Origin: Glycine soja
Taxonomy: Eukaryota; Streptophyta; Magnoliopsida; Fabales; Fabaceae
Assembly (NCBI RefSeq): GCF_004193775.1
Contig: NC_041016.1
Span: 44,689,522 to 44,753,521 of the forward strand
Direction: 5' to 3'
Length of the DNA: 64,000 nt
Position numbers and translations under genes: made by a program. Shown one piece after another: positions 25,278 to 36,063 of this stretch (position 1 is its first letter; the number at the start of each line of letters is the position of its first letter). The notes under the pieces are model-generated. The model did not search any database. It was given only the letters and a program-made list of their open reading frames with translations, and was not told where the DNA came from.

Positions 25278-25362
25278 CATTATGAGAATTTAATGTAAAA
25301 CATGTCAATTGGTAAGAAATTATTATTTATGTGATTTGTAAGTGCTTTTACATATCTTTTGA

Positions 25363-25900
25363 GGGTTATTTCTAAGTCAGCTCCAACTACTAAAGAAAAA
25401 AAAAAAGAGACCAACATATCAAACATACTCCTTGATGTGTGCTTATATAAGAAGAGTATTTGTTAAGATATGGTTCAAGTAAGAATTGACCTCTGGATAA
25501 TAATTTCAAGAATGATTTTAATTATTATAGTTGAGATTCTTTCCAATAATAAGTGAAATGATTCAATGATCAGTTTTCTTGACCGGATCAACTTATTTTG
25601 AGGAATTTGAACCGATTAAAATATGATCAATACAATAAGAGGATTATCTCTAGGTCGGTAAGTCAGTTCCAACTAAAGAGAAAAAAAAAAGTAGAGACCA
25701 ACATACCAAACATACCCCTTGATGTGTGCTTATTGACCTGTGGATAATAATTTTAAGAATCGTATCATCAATTATTATAATTGAGATTCTTTTCAATAGT
25801 AAGTGAAATAATTCAATGATCAATTTTCTTGGTCTAACCAACTTATTTTGAGGAATTTGAGCCGATCGAAATATGATTCAATACAATAAGATAACTATTA
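25363..25900. repeat. Diverged tandem duplication of about 270 bp
   Basis: Copy 1 from about 25363 (GGGTTATTTCTAAGTCAGCT) and copy 2 from about 25641 (GGATTATCTCTAGGTCGG) share CCAACATA-CAAACATAC, GATGTGTGCTTAT, TGGATAATAATTT-AAGAAT, CAACTTATTTTGAGGAATTT and a closing CAATACAATAAGA. Copy 1 carries about 35 extra bases in the middle. Noncoding, upstream of the annexin gene. Confidence 0.8.
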
Positions 25901-26411
25901 TAAAAATTAATAAACATATCATATTACAACTTATAATTCTTTTTTAAATAAATGACCGTATAAAATTATTTTATATGATAGTATTTCAAAAAGCATGCTG
26001 AAAACACATTTACGATACATATGAATATGAGTTATAATTAAATTCTAAGAAAATATTACTAAAGAAAAGAGATATACTTTCTTGTCTTTAATCTTGACCA
26101 GTATCTTTTGATGCTTGAATAAAATAGAATGTAACAATATCTGCCTAATTCTGTTTCTAGCTTCACTTTTTAAATAAAATTAAAATATATCACTCTTTTG
26201 CTTCTTTACTTCTTTGTTTTTTTTTTTCTTTTTCGAAGTAGAAGAAGTATATAACTTGTACATTATCTTCCAATTCCATCATCGCATTTTAACACATTGA
26301 CATCGGTGACTCGTTCAGTGCTGGCAAGGAAAAAAAAATACTAATTCAGTGTTCACGTAATGCCAATAAATTGGAATAATGTTACATGATTCTCCAATTT
26401 GCCGGTGGTAT

Positions 26412-26658
26412 AAAGGTTCAAATTGACAGCAACTATTGAAAACTATGGCATTACTCATAACAAATTTGTACTCAGTAAAAGCATATATAGTTCATGGCTG
26501 AATAGCTATAGGCTATTAATTATATCACACGAAGGTCCAAATTGACAGTGACAACATCTTCAATTAGTTCCAGTAGATTTTGTCATTGCTCAAAACAAAC
26601 TTTGGTATTGTTATAAAACTTGTACTACACAGTGAAAGCATAGTTCACAGCTGTATAG
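26412..26658 (+). promoter_or_regulatory. Duplicated upstream segment of the annexin promoter
   Basis: AAAGGTTCAAATTGACAGC (26412) recurs as GAAGGTCCAAATTGACAGT (26531). The pieces GTACTCAGTAAAAGCATATA / GTACTACACAGTGAAAGCATA and AGTTCATGGCTGAATAG / AGTTCACAGCTGTATAG follow in the same order. The block is thus a direct repeat of roughly 100-130 bp just upstream of the TATA box. Doubled promoter blocks can alter expression; whether this one does is unknown. Confidence 0.6.
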
Positions 26659-26672
26659 TGAATTTATTATAC

Positions 26673-26680
26673 TATATATA
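26673..26680 (+). promoter_or_regulatory. TATA box of the annexin gene
   Basis: TATATATA in ACTATATATACATG, 68 bp upstream of the ATG, which leaves a short 5' UTR starting near 26705. Confidence 0.6.
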
Positions 26681-26747
26681 CATGAGCTAGGAAACCAAAC
26701 TCCAATGTACCAAACACCATACTGAGGAAAGCATAATCAAATCAACC

Positions 26748-29394
26748 ATGGCTACCCTCATTGCTCCCATCACCTTTTCGCCTGGTTTAGATGCAGAAGC
26801 TCTTAGAAAAGCTTTCCAAGGTTTATATATGCATTATTTCTCTTCCTATTGCTTAAATAAAAAATAATAATAATACTTAGATTGATATTGCTTTTGAATT
26901 GGTTATGTTTTTCTTGCCATGTTGAAAATCCATCAAGAATATTGATTCTATGATGGAAAACATTTCCTCCTCTAATCTTCTATACCAATTCTCACAAAAT
27001 TCAATATAGATTTAAGTTTCTAATTACGAAAAAATAGTTGATGATCAATATGATGTATGTTTGACAAAGTAAAATATGATGTAGTATTTAATATTTAATG
27101 GTTTTGAACTGCGCAGGATGGGGGACTGATGAGAAGACCGTTATAGCAATATTGGGTCACAGAAATGTTCATCAGAGGCAACAAATCAGAAAGATTTATG
27201 AGGAAATTTACCAAGAGGACCTCATCAAACGCCTAGAGTCTGAGCTCTCTGGTGACTTTGAGGTAACCATTATTACAACATGATTTTGGTAAAAATAATT
27301 CGGGTAAAATGTGTTTTAAGTCTCTCAATTTTCAGTTAAAATTGGTCTTAATCCCTATGCTTTAAAAATAATGATCTTCGTCATCATAATTTTTACAATT
27401 AGTGAATTTCATCCTTTTTTGTGGAATCTAAGATAAGATACTGGGTGAGGAAGAAATTCACCCATTATAAAAAAAAAATACAAGGATCAAAATAATTGGT
27501 TTTAAAAGATGAGAACTAAGATCAATTTTGATCGAAAATTGAAGAATCTAGAATACATTTCATCAAAAAAATTCCCATGGTTCTGTCTTATATAGCCTCT
27601 AGAGTGCTAATGATTTTGGATAATGTGGTCCAAACAAAACAGAGAGCTGTGTACCGTTGGATGCTGGAACCTGCAGATCGTGATGCTGTTTTGGCCAATG
27701 TTGCCATCAAGAATGGCAGCAAAGGTTACCATGTGATTGTGGAAATTGCTTGTGTGCTTTCAGCTGAAGAGGTCTTGGCAGTGAAGCGTGCCTATCACAA
27801 CCGTTACAAGAGATCTTTGGAAGAAGATGTAGCTACTAATACCACTGGTGACATTCGCCAGGTAAATATGATTGGCTATCCCAATTGATATTATGTCTTT
27901 GTTCCTCTCATTAATCATATAGTTTGACCACTTTAATGTTTTCTGGATTTGTCTCTGCATATGTGCAAGTCATTCAACCATGTATTACCACAATTCACAT
28001 TATTAACTCTTTTATGCCAACTTAGTAAATAATGATTGGACAGTAGTATAAAAAGATGTTTCTCTTTTTAATTGAGGATGAATCAAAAGCATAGATTTAA
28101 ATTGTTGTCGCAATTGCAGTTGCAGAGAACAAAAAAAAAAAAGCTTGATGTCATGGCCGAAATGGCAATCATAGACTGTTTTTTTAAAACCTTGATCACA
28201 ATCCTTAATATGGCGAACAAATTCGACTCAAAATTGTGATAGTGATAAAAACCACAAAAACTTTAAGGTTGTGGCTGCAATTGTGGTTCAAGACCATTTT
28301 TTAAGACTTTGATCAAAAGTACATGCATATGCTTGATGAAATGTTAGGGGTATATGCTAATGGTTTTGAGCCTGTGCTTGGTTTTGGCTTTGTGCAGCTG
28401 TTGGTTGGGTTGGTGACCGCATATAGGTATGGTGGAGATGAGATCAATGCAAAATTGGCCAAAACTGAAGCTGATATTCTTCATGAATCTATCAAGGAGA
28501 AAAAGGGCAACCATGAAGAAGCCATCAGGATCCTTACTACAAGGAGCAAGACCCAACTTCTGGCAACTTTCAACCGCTACAGAGATGACCATGGCGCTTC
28601 TATAACTAAGGTACACAAGAAAAAAGTTCACTCTCTTGATTGTTCTCTTCATGTTTGATCAAAAAATTAAAAGATAAATACTTGATATGTGTATATATTT
28701 ATTTGGTACAGAAATTGTTGGATAATGCATCCACTGACTTTCAGAAGGCATTGCACACTGCTATTAGATGTATCAATGACCACAAAAAGTACTATGAAAA
28801 GGTCAGATTCTAATTTTATATCCGCTAGTACGAAGCATCATATAGAAAGAATCATGTTATTCTCTGCTTGCAATTATAAATTGTGTTAGTTGAAATCTAA
28901 AGCTTAACAAATCCAAAATTCAGTTGGGCTTGCTCAATACTCTTAACTTTTTGTTCTGATCCAGATTTCCTGATCTTTCACAATTGTGATTCTTGTAAGC
29001 ATTTTCATGAATAACCAAAGTCATATTATTCTTCTACGTTGGCATTTGAATTTAAATTAGATTTTGTGCTTAACAATTATGATGTTTTATAGAGGATAAG
29101 TCTTGGTACAATTATGATCTTTTTTAGAGGATAAGTCTTGGTAACATTTACTATACATTGATTTACCCTTTTTATTATGATTATGTATAGGTTCTGCGCA
29201 ACGCTCTAAAAAATGTTGGAACTGATGAGGATGCACTGACCCGTGTGGTGGTCTCAAGGGCTGAGAAGGACCTCAGGGACATCAAAGAGCGATATTATAA
29301 GAGAAACAGTGTTCACCTTGAGGATGCAGTGGCCAAGGAAATCTCAGGGGACTACAAGAAATTCATCCTCACTCTGTTGGGGAAGGAAGATTGA
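26748..29394 (+). CDS. Annexin (D5/RJ4-like), six exons, 314 aa
   Basis: Exons: 26748-26820, 27117-27262, 27643-27861, 28398-28610, 28712-28801, 29191-29394. All introns are GT-AG and the phases sum to 945 nt (314 codons plus stop). The protein starts [20 protein letters not shown], and length and four-repeat layout fit plant annexins, which bind acidic membranes in a Ca2+-dependent way. Repeat 1 keeps the type II Ca2+ site: G25-W-G27-T-D with Glu67. Repeat 4 keeps V-G257-T-D with Glu297, the preceding Gly replaced by Asn as is common in plants. Repeats 2 and 3 lack the site, again normal for the group. The [11 protein letters not shown] block opens repeat 2, and an IRI triplet, proposed elsewhere to bind actin, lies in repeat 3 ([10 protein letters not shown]). 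The start context AACCATGGC is strong. Intron 2 carries a fold-back element. No damage is visible, so it is probably functional. Confidence 0.93.
27303..27562. repeat. MITE-like fold-back element in annexin intron 2
   Basis: The left arm from about 27305 (AAATGTGTTTTAAGTC, then TCAATTTTCAGTTAAAATTG, then GTCTTA) is the imperfect inverse complement of the right arm ending about 27562 (TAAGATCAATTTTGATCGA, then AAATTGAAGAATCTAG, then AATACATTT). About 260 bp of intron 2 is this element. It does not disturb the splice sites at 27263 and 27642. Confidence 0.7.
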
Positions 29395-29583
29395 TGTGAT
29401 TGCTCTCTAGCTAAGGACATATCTTATAGTATTTGGTTATGCTGGTTTCTTGTGCTGTGATTTGGTTAATTTCCCTACTTTGAGTATGCTTTTATGAGTG
29501 CTGTATCTCACTATCTATTATCTTTGTTGTGAGACAGTGTGTACTTCTGTTTTAAATTACTGTTTTTGATGTATGATTAATAC

Positions 29584-29589
29584 AATAAA
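29584..29589 (+). terminator. Poly(A) signal AATAAA of the annexin gene
   Basis: AATAAA about 190 bp after the stop, with a second AATAAA at about 29595. Confidence 0.55.
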
Positions 29590-29599
29590 CTTTAAATAA

Positions 29600-30655
29600 A
29601 AAAGACGTTGTAGATATTACAAAAGGTTATACTTAGATCAATTTTCAAAATCCAAATATTTCATGGTAGTTTCTTACCGGCGTATACATACTCTACTAAA
29701 ACAATAAGTAAAGAGAAGATATATATAAGAAAATCAAAAACTCCTAAATAAGAGATATTGTTTCTTGATGGGATTTACAAATTAAATTGAATGCAAAATG
29801 AAGAAAATTTGAATATATAAGCTAAAGTCTTTCTCCCTAAACATCAGCAACAACGAAGCTAGAGTATTAGTTTGCTTTCTGTAACTTCAGGATTTTACAT
29901 TTGTTGCCTGTAAATTCATCATTCAAGCACATGTGGTAATATATGTAACATGGTGACGTGTCAACTTAGAGGACACATCAGCACCAAATTAACCAAAGAT
30001 AATGATAGGGACTTATGACATTTCAAATATCAAGGAGCAACAAGAAGAAAAATTTTATTAGGAGATAAATAATGCAAAACTCGAATATATATCAAGAAGC
30101 ACGAACATATTTTATCGTTTACTTTTTTATGAATGGTTGTATGCTAAAGCAGCAAAACAACCATGAAATATATTAAAACAAAGAAAATAGACAAAAGCAT
30201 GGGGTACATAAATCAAACCTATGAAAGTAAAATAAAACATCAATAAAACCTATAGTTGGGAAGAACTACTCTATTCCTTAAGAATTCTACTAAAACTAAA
30301 GGAGGGATTGAGTTTTTCCAAAAGAATCCTTGAAGAACTAAAGAATGAGAGACAATCCTATTTGCACATGTGTTGTCCTCTCTAAAAATATGACCTACCA
30401 CAAAATTTTATTCTTTTTGTTAGAGCTATAGTATGAGAGACAATTGTTCCATCTGTTTTTAAAGAGACCAAGGCATCGACTTAACATTAAAAAAAAAGCT
30501 TGGATTGTCATTAAACAACGTTGAATCACATTCTAACCAAAGGCTATGCCACCTACCCATGCTCATTGCCAAAAAACTGGAAGAGTGCAGGTCAACTCAT
30601 GAACTTTTTTTAAAAAAATATTATTGATATTTATTTTTATATTATGTGCATATAT
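29600..30655. other. Intergenic, no gene seen
   Basis: AT-rich sequence between the annexin gene and the TRIM, without exon-like stretches or motifs that I recognise. Confidence 0.5.
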
Positions 30656-30656
30656 T

Positions 30657-31179
30657 AGGAATGTTACAAATGGTATTAGAGTAGACATCTCTCCTAATAC
30701 GGTGTGGTTCGAGGACGAACCAAGCAGAAGTTGGTGGACATGTAACACCCCGATCGAATCACACCAGAATGAGAGAGATCCAAAGGTTGTGCAGGTATGA
30801 GACTGTACTGCTGAGGATGACTTAAATGAATTAATTGGTATTACCTATACCAACAAGATGCATCTACTTTTTGGTATCTTATCAAATAAGAACTCCACAA
30901 TTAAGCGTGTTTGGCTTAGAATAATTATGAGATAGATGAACTTCTGGGAAGTTTCTCAAAAAGCATGAGATTGAGGACAAAACACACTGAAAAGTGTCGT
31001 GTTGGTTTGTGGGGTCAGTCATTAATCATAGAAGCAAGCAAACTAATTTTCTAAGTCTCAGAACGGGCTACCTATAGAGGGTTCTGACTAGTGGAGTGTT
31101 CTGATAAATAAAGATGTTGAGTGAAATGTCACCGCATAATGTGAGAGTCATCAAAAAGTCGACAATCAAGGATGTTACA
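30657..31179 (+). mobile_element. TRIM-type mini LTR element, 5' LTR truncated
   Basis: The end of a 5' LTR (GGAATGTTACA, to 30668) is followed by a primer-binding site TGGTATTAGAGT (30671-30682; 10 of 12 match the initiator-Met site TGGTATCAGAGC). Then come about 60 bp of internal sequence, a purine-rich AGAAGTTGGTGGA, and a complete 3' LTR at 30741-31179 (TGTAACACCCCG...AAGGATGTTACA, 439 bp). The 3' LTR ends in GGATGTTACA, as does the 5' LTR stub (GGAATGTTACA). The internal region is only 72 bp and codes for nothing. Target duplication cannot be tested because the left end is lost. Confidence 0.75.
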
Positions 31180-31189
31180 CCTTATCCCT

Positions 31190-32136
31190 TCCCCAACCCC
31201 ACACAACCGCTACCTAGTATGAACCATAAACAATGTCACTTTCCTCTAGAATATCCTTGCTCCATATCAACAAATTAAAATTCCTCTAGACCCCCCTTCA
31301 TATTTCTTAAAAGAAAAAACACAATCATATGAGCCCCACAACAAGCAACACAACCTACTATCCACCTCTTCAAGCTTTGTCTCCTGCAAACATATAAGAT
31401 CTGGTTTATGATCAACCACCATTCTTTGCACTTCCTGCTTCTTAAGCCTGTCACCAAGGCCCCTAGAATTATAAGAAATGATCTTCATATAGCATTACAC
31501 TTTTGATACTCCTCCCCCCTCACCTCTTCCACAAGCAATATGGTTTTTTCCTTCCATATTCTCCCACATCGGGATCACCATTTGTTTGTTTCCTATCACC
31601 CTAATATCATTTCCAAATTCCCACACCTGTTCTGCCACTTTCTTTGGCTACCCATATGACATCAATCTCTGTTGGTCTACTTGAGAAGTCATTATTTTCT
31701 CCTCCCTGTTCACAACTTTAGCTTTACCCCTAAATTTCTGACAATGAGTTCTCTTGGTATTTTGCATAATAGTCAACTTTCCCAATCCATTGCGGACAAA
31801 TATAGGTTCCTTCCCCATTACATTCGAATTTGGTGACTAGCCAAACACCTTGCACAGAAAATGCAATCATTATAAGCACCCCAAACTTGACACAGACTTC
31901 CTGAATCTTGTCACCATTACCTCCCTCATACCTACAAAACTCCTTTGGATCACCATGTTTGTGTTGTCTGCTAGTACCTCTATATATCGAACAGACCCAT
32001 CTTGCTCCTGGGTGGTATCCCGCTTCTTTTCTTCCAAAATCACAACCTCACCCTCCCCAACCACAGATTCTTCTAATGCATCCCCTCTTTTCCCCCCAAA
32101 TAGAATCAATTTCCCTGCCTCCTCACCCAATCTCAT
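31190..32136 (-). pseudogene. LINE 5' region: ORF1 remnant plus endonuclease start
   Basis: At 31488 down to 31267 the minus strand encodes MKIISYNSRGLGDRLKKQEV, then PDLICLQETKLEEVDS, the N-terminus of a plant L1-type LINE apurinic-like endonuclease, including the QETK motif with its metal-binding Glu. The frame is lost at about 31260. Upstream, 32136 to 31500 gives broken frames of a likely ORF1 (for example GSVRYIEVLADNTNMVIQ). The second catalytic half and the reverse transcriptase are missing. Confidence 0.65.
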
Positions 32137-32498
32137 CTCCTACTCCACCTCTTTCATCACCCCATCCTTATGTTCTTCCTCCAACTATGTTTCCTCCACT
32201 TACTCCTCCATAGACCCGCTTATGAGAATCGGGTCTACAAATGACAAACCTTGAATAGCCTCTTAAGAAGAATCCCAATTTGGGCTCTATTGACATACCT
32301 TGTCCACAAACCCAAATATTAATTTGAATAAAATATTTTTTGTGAGAACAAATATTTTTTTTAAAAAAAAAGTGAAAATATATAAAATTAAAACGAAAAA
32401 ATTTTACTTTATTTTTTAGCTTAAAATTTATCATACTAAATACGGTGGCTTGAAAAGATGGATTCTTCAAGGAGGAATTGGTGGTCTGCATAGCCAGA

Positions 32499-32806
32499 TG
32501 GACATGGTGTGGATTCTCCTTGTGAGGGGTCTTATAAGCTCACATGTGATGGAGTTGTGTCGAAAAATGGGGTTGTTGTGTGTGGAGGGGTTCTTCAAAA
32601 CCACCTAGGGGCAATGGCGTTCTCCTTTGTGCAAAACTTGGGTGGCTATTCAATAGTTCAAATCTAGTATTGGGCTATAACCAAGCTTGCACGAGAAAGA
32701 GGTTTTACTAAGCTAGTTGTTGAATCAAATTCTAGAAATGCCATAACATTAATAGTGGATGGTGTTGGGGATGTGTCACGTTGTTGCTACCAATTAGTGC
32801 ATTGAT
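32499..32806 (+). pseudogene. RNase H (RVT_3-type) fragment of a LINE
   Basis: The plus strand reads YKLTCDGVVSKNGVVVCGGV, then LARERGFTKLVVESNSRNAI, then VDGVGDVSRCCYQLV. This matches the plant RNase H-like domain found at the 3' end of L1-type LINEs. The first catalytic Asp (CDG) is present; the second acidic site reads ESNSR where ESDSR is usual. A stop interrupts the middle (VQI-stop-YWAI). It is in the opposite orientation to the endonuclease fragment next to it, so it comes from a different copy. Confidence 0.65.
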
Positions 32807-32825
32807 TTGAGAAATAAAAAATTTA

Positions 32826-33090
32826 TCTGAGTTTTGGTTTATTATGTTTTGTGGTTGTTTTCTTTAAGTACATTAATTTTTAAGAGTTTTATTCTGGTTT
32901 TTTATGTTTTCAAAATGTATCGTTTTATTTTTTTTTAAGTTTTCTTTTAGTACATTAATATTACGTTAACTTTTGAATTTTGAAAAAGGACCAAAATGAT
33001 TCATTTGAAAAACATAAAGGATCAGAATGAAATTTTTAAAATTTAATGTACTAAAGCGAAACAACATAATTGACCAAATATAACATTAAA
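32826..33090. repeat. Fold-back repeat related to copies at 33830-34170
   Basis: The left half (ACATTAATTTTTAAGAGTTTTATTCTGGTTTTTTATGTTTTC) is the inverse complement, with mismatches, of the right half (AAAAACATAAAGGATCAGAATG, then AAATTTTTAAAATTTAATGT). The same right-half sequence recurs twice in direct order at about 33890-33990 and 34060-34160. Noncoding, probably MITE-derived. Confidence 0.6.
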
Positions 33091-35400
33091 CATTTTAAAA
33101 TAATTAACTTCACATAGTGACAACTGAAAACCATCACTATATATTAAAAAATAAACAACTAAAAAAATCATTATCTCCTCCAACCTCTTCTAGATCTGAA
33201 AATGTAAAAAATGCAGTATCACAAAATTGAATGACATCAACACATAATCTTGATGGAACTATAAAAAAATTTTATACTCTTGACGGAAAAATCAAAACCT
33301 TTCATACAACTATGTTATTGGAAGCAAATATAGGGAGATATAAATAAGAGTTGTCTTCAACAAAAGACAAAAGCATAACTCCAATTAACCAAAATTTGAA
33401 TGAGGAAGTCATAATGTGGCTTTTATGAGGTTTGCGAGTAAGACCTCTGTTGGACTGAGCAAGTAGAGGATTTGTCATCCGACATCTATAGCTCGGGAGC
33501 AATGCAAAGAGACGGTGAATGGTGCATTTCATTGGTAAGATGATTTTGACTGGCTTGACTGGTTAAACCTCATCCACAACTGAGTGTTGTCGATCTTCTT
33601 TTTTGCCTTCATCAACACGTGATTGCCTGGGTCAGCGATGAGACAGATGTTGTCATTAGGTGAGACGACAGTTCCAACCACGTAGGGAGGTTGTGGTGGA
33701 AATGAAATAATAATAATAATAATAATAATAATTAGAGTGAAAGTTGTTATTGTTCATGATTCAAATCCATTTTTTCTTCATTTCCTTAGTGATTTTTAAT
33801 TTTTAAATAAAAAAGATAGTGACGGCTAAAAAATTTAAAACACTAACGGACACTAACGTTTCTAACAAAAAATTGAAAAAATGATCAAAATAATACATTT
33901 TGAAAATATAAATGATTAGAATAAAACTTTTAAAACATAATATAGCAAAACGAAACAACTATGAAACATAGTGAATCATAAGTGAGTTTAAACTATTTTA
34001 AAATTTAAAAGTTAACATAACACTAACTTTCTAACAGAAAAATAAAAAAAGATAAAAATGATACACTTCAAAAACATAAAAGACTAGAATAAAACTTTTA
34101 AAACATAGTGTACCTAAGAGGAACAACTGTGAAATATAATGGACCAAAAGTGACATTAAGCAAAAATAAAAAATAGATGCATTGATAACTGAAAAAGGAG
34201 AGAAAATTATTTTTTAAAGTTTGTTTTTAAAAACTATAAATTAATATATTATCCCTATAATTAGTTAATTAATAAAAGAAATTATTGATTTTGTTGTCTC
34301 CATCCCAATAGAAGATCTCATTTTGATCGTAGCCATCTTTTTTGTGGATCGAGCTATGACCTATCACTCTCCAGATCTTCTCCATTTTTTACTCTAATAA
34401 TAAATCTCGTTTTGAGATCTTAAATCATTTTTTTAGGTCGAACATAAATTGAATGTAAATAAATTTTGTGGAGAAAGAGTGAAAAAATCATTTTGTTAAA
34501 ATGGATTCAAATCTTAATCGTTCTTCAACAAGACCTAAACCTATACATAAGATCTAACATCCTATAATAAATCATGAATCTTAGTAAGATCAAATCTCTT
34601 TATAAGATCTCTTGTCAAAGATATTTTTACTAACATCCTCCAGATTAAAAAAAAGATGTAAGAATAAATATGTTAACAATTTCCAATAATAATTATTACT
34701 ATTTTATTTATCCTGTTACATGTTTATCTTTCTTGAGATTATTAACAATCCGTTTGAAATGAAAAAGGATAAAAAATAAGTAAAATAAAAAGTAAAATTC
34801 TATAAGACACATATTTTTTTTTATTTTAATTCAAAATTTTTATTTCGTTTTATTGTGATATTTTTTCCCACCTTATTAAATATACACTAACCCTCCGTAT
34901 TGAAGGAAAGAAAGAAGGAGGAGAAATTGAGAAAAATTTAAAATGAGAAAAAAATGAAAGGAAAAAAAATTTAATTTTTGTTTCTAACCGTTGATCTTTC
35001 TTCCCCTTTTCTTCTCTTTTTCTCTTCAAGCACCTTATCATCTTTTCCTTCCATCCAACCATACCACTAAATGCAGCCTTCATTCTTTGAAACTGAAACA
35101 GAGGTGACGACGCGACACCCTACGCCAACGACGTGAATCCTTTCCGGCGACGGCACAGTCGACCCCAAACATACGCCACTTCCGTGTTTTACTCGCAAAT
35201 TGCGGCCGCTATTCCCGCAACAGCAAACTTGTGACGTGAGAGCCTGTTGCATCGCGGCGGCACTGGGTTTTGCAGCGGGCGTGAATTTTTTTTAAATCAC
35301 TTCCCGGTTGAACCACGTAACCGGCCGGGTTGAACCGGTCATACCGGTTTGATAGCATGGCCGATCCAGTGTCCTGCTCGACTCGGTCCGGATTTTAAAA
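33091..35400. other. Intergenic region with a doubtful gene fragment and GC-richer ERV1 upstream DNA
   Basis: At 33690-33450 the minus strand reads NDNICLIADPGNHVLMKAKK then KIDNTQLWMRFNQSSQSK before a stop; this has a coding look but I do not recognise it. An ATA microsatellite lies at 33706-33732, and repeats related to 32826-33090 at 33830-34170. From 35080 to 35400 the DNA is GC-richer with many CCGG sites and short CCGGTT/AACCGG inverted words, perhaps a worn element or the ERV1 promoter itself. Confidence 0.4.
33706..33732. repeat. (ATA)n microsatellite
   Basis: About nine AAT/ATA units. Confidence 0.85.
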
Positions 35401-35410
35401 ACTATGGCTA

Positions 35411-35419
35411 AAACCCTAG
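35411..35419 (+). promoter_or_regulatory. Telo-box near the ERV1 start
   Basis: AAACCCTAG, a motif common close to the transcription start of plant housekeeping genes. It lies about 650 bp upstream of the ERV1 ATG but only just upstream of the inferred first (5'-UTR) exon. Confidence 0.5.
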
Positions 35420-35424
35420 CCATT

Positions 35425-35551
35425 TAATTTGCACTATCTAATCTCAACTTATTTCAATGCAGTTTACTCTCAATTAGCCACTTGCACTCTACCTCTCTCA
35501 ACCACAAATAGGTTTTTCTCTGTTCGTGAACTCAAGTTCTCAGTCACAAAC
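35425..35551 (+). other. Inferred 5'-UTR exon of ERV1
   Basis: A pyrimidine-rich leader-like stretch ends in ACAAACAG followed by GTTCCAATTTTTTT (donor at 35552). An acceptor (TCATATCTCAG) at about 36059 lies five bases before the ATG. The split leader is inferred from these sites alone; the transcription start is approximate. Confidence 0.4.
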
Positions 35552-36063
35552 AGGTTCCAATTTTTTTTTTTTTTTTGTGTAGTATATTGTACACGCCTCA
35601 ATGATATTGTATAATTCCAGCTTGAAGTTTAATACAATTGCTAAAGTTAATTCAAGTATATGAATGCCTTGTTGGTATTTTTTTTTGCGGTTCCTTTGAT
35701 AGATAAGTAGAGTGTTTGGACCGTGTTGTTGTGAAGTTTGTCTTCTTTTGAAGTTTTGATGAATTGTGTTTTTTGTCTCTGCCTTGGAGGGAATCTTTTC
35801 ATCCTTTTATTGACTTTCTTCACTTTTTAGTAACATATCTTCCTTTTACAAGAAGAAATAAATGCGCCTTTTTGTATCAAGCCATTTATGCAGATGATTT
35901 GTAGTTACCGGGTATGTTCGGATTATAGTTAGTTTCATGCATGTGAGTGAACCATGTGGCTTAATTTGTTTTTATGTTTAGCTTCACTGATTGTGGTTGT
36001 GATTGTGATTGTCTTTTGTTCTCCCACGCTATCTCCTACTCATATAGTCATATCTCAGGTAAC

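Noticed and set aside
24523..26747. Search for a full second annexin gene upstream
   Set aside because: No GWGTDE-type exon 2 or later exon on the plus strand in this interval; only the first exon is present.
34850..35252. Two minus-strand frames upstream of ERV1
   Set aside because: One is Lys/Phe-rich low complexity, the other arises from GC-richer promoter-like DNA; no motifs and no splice partners.
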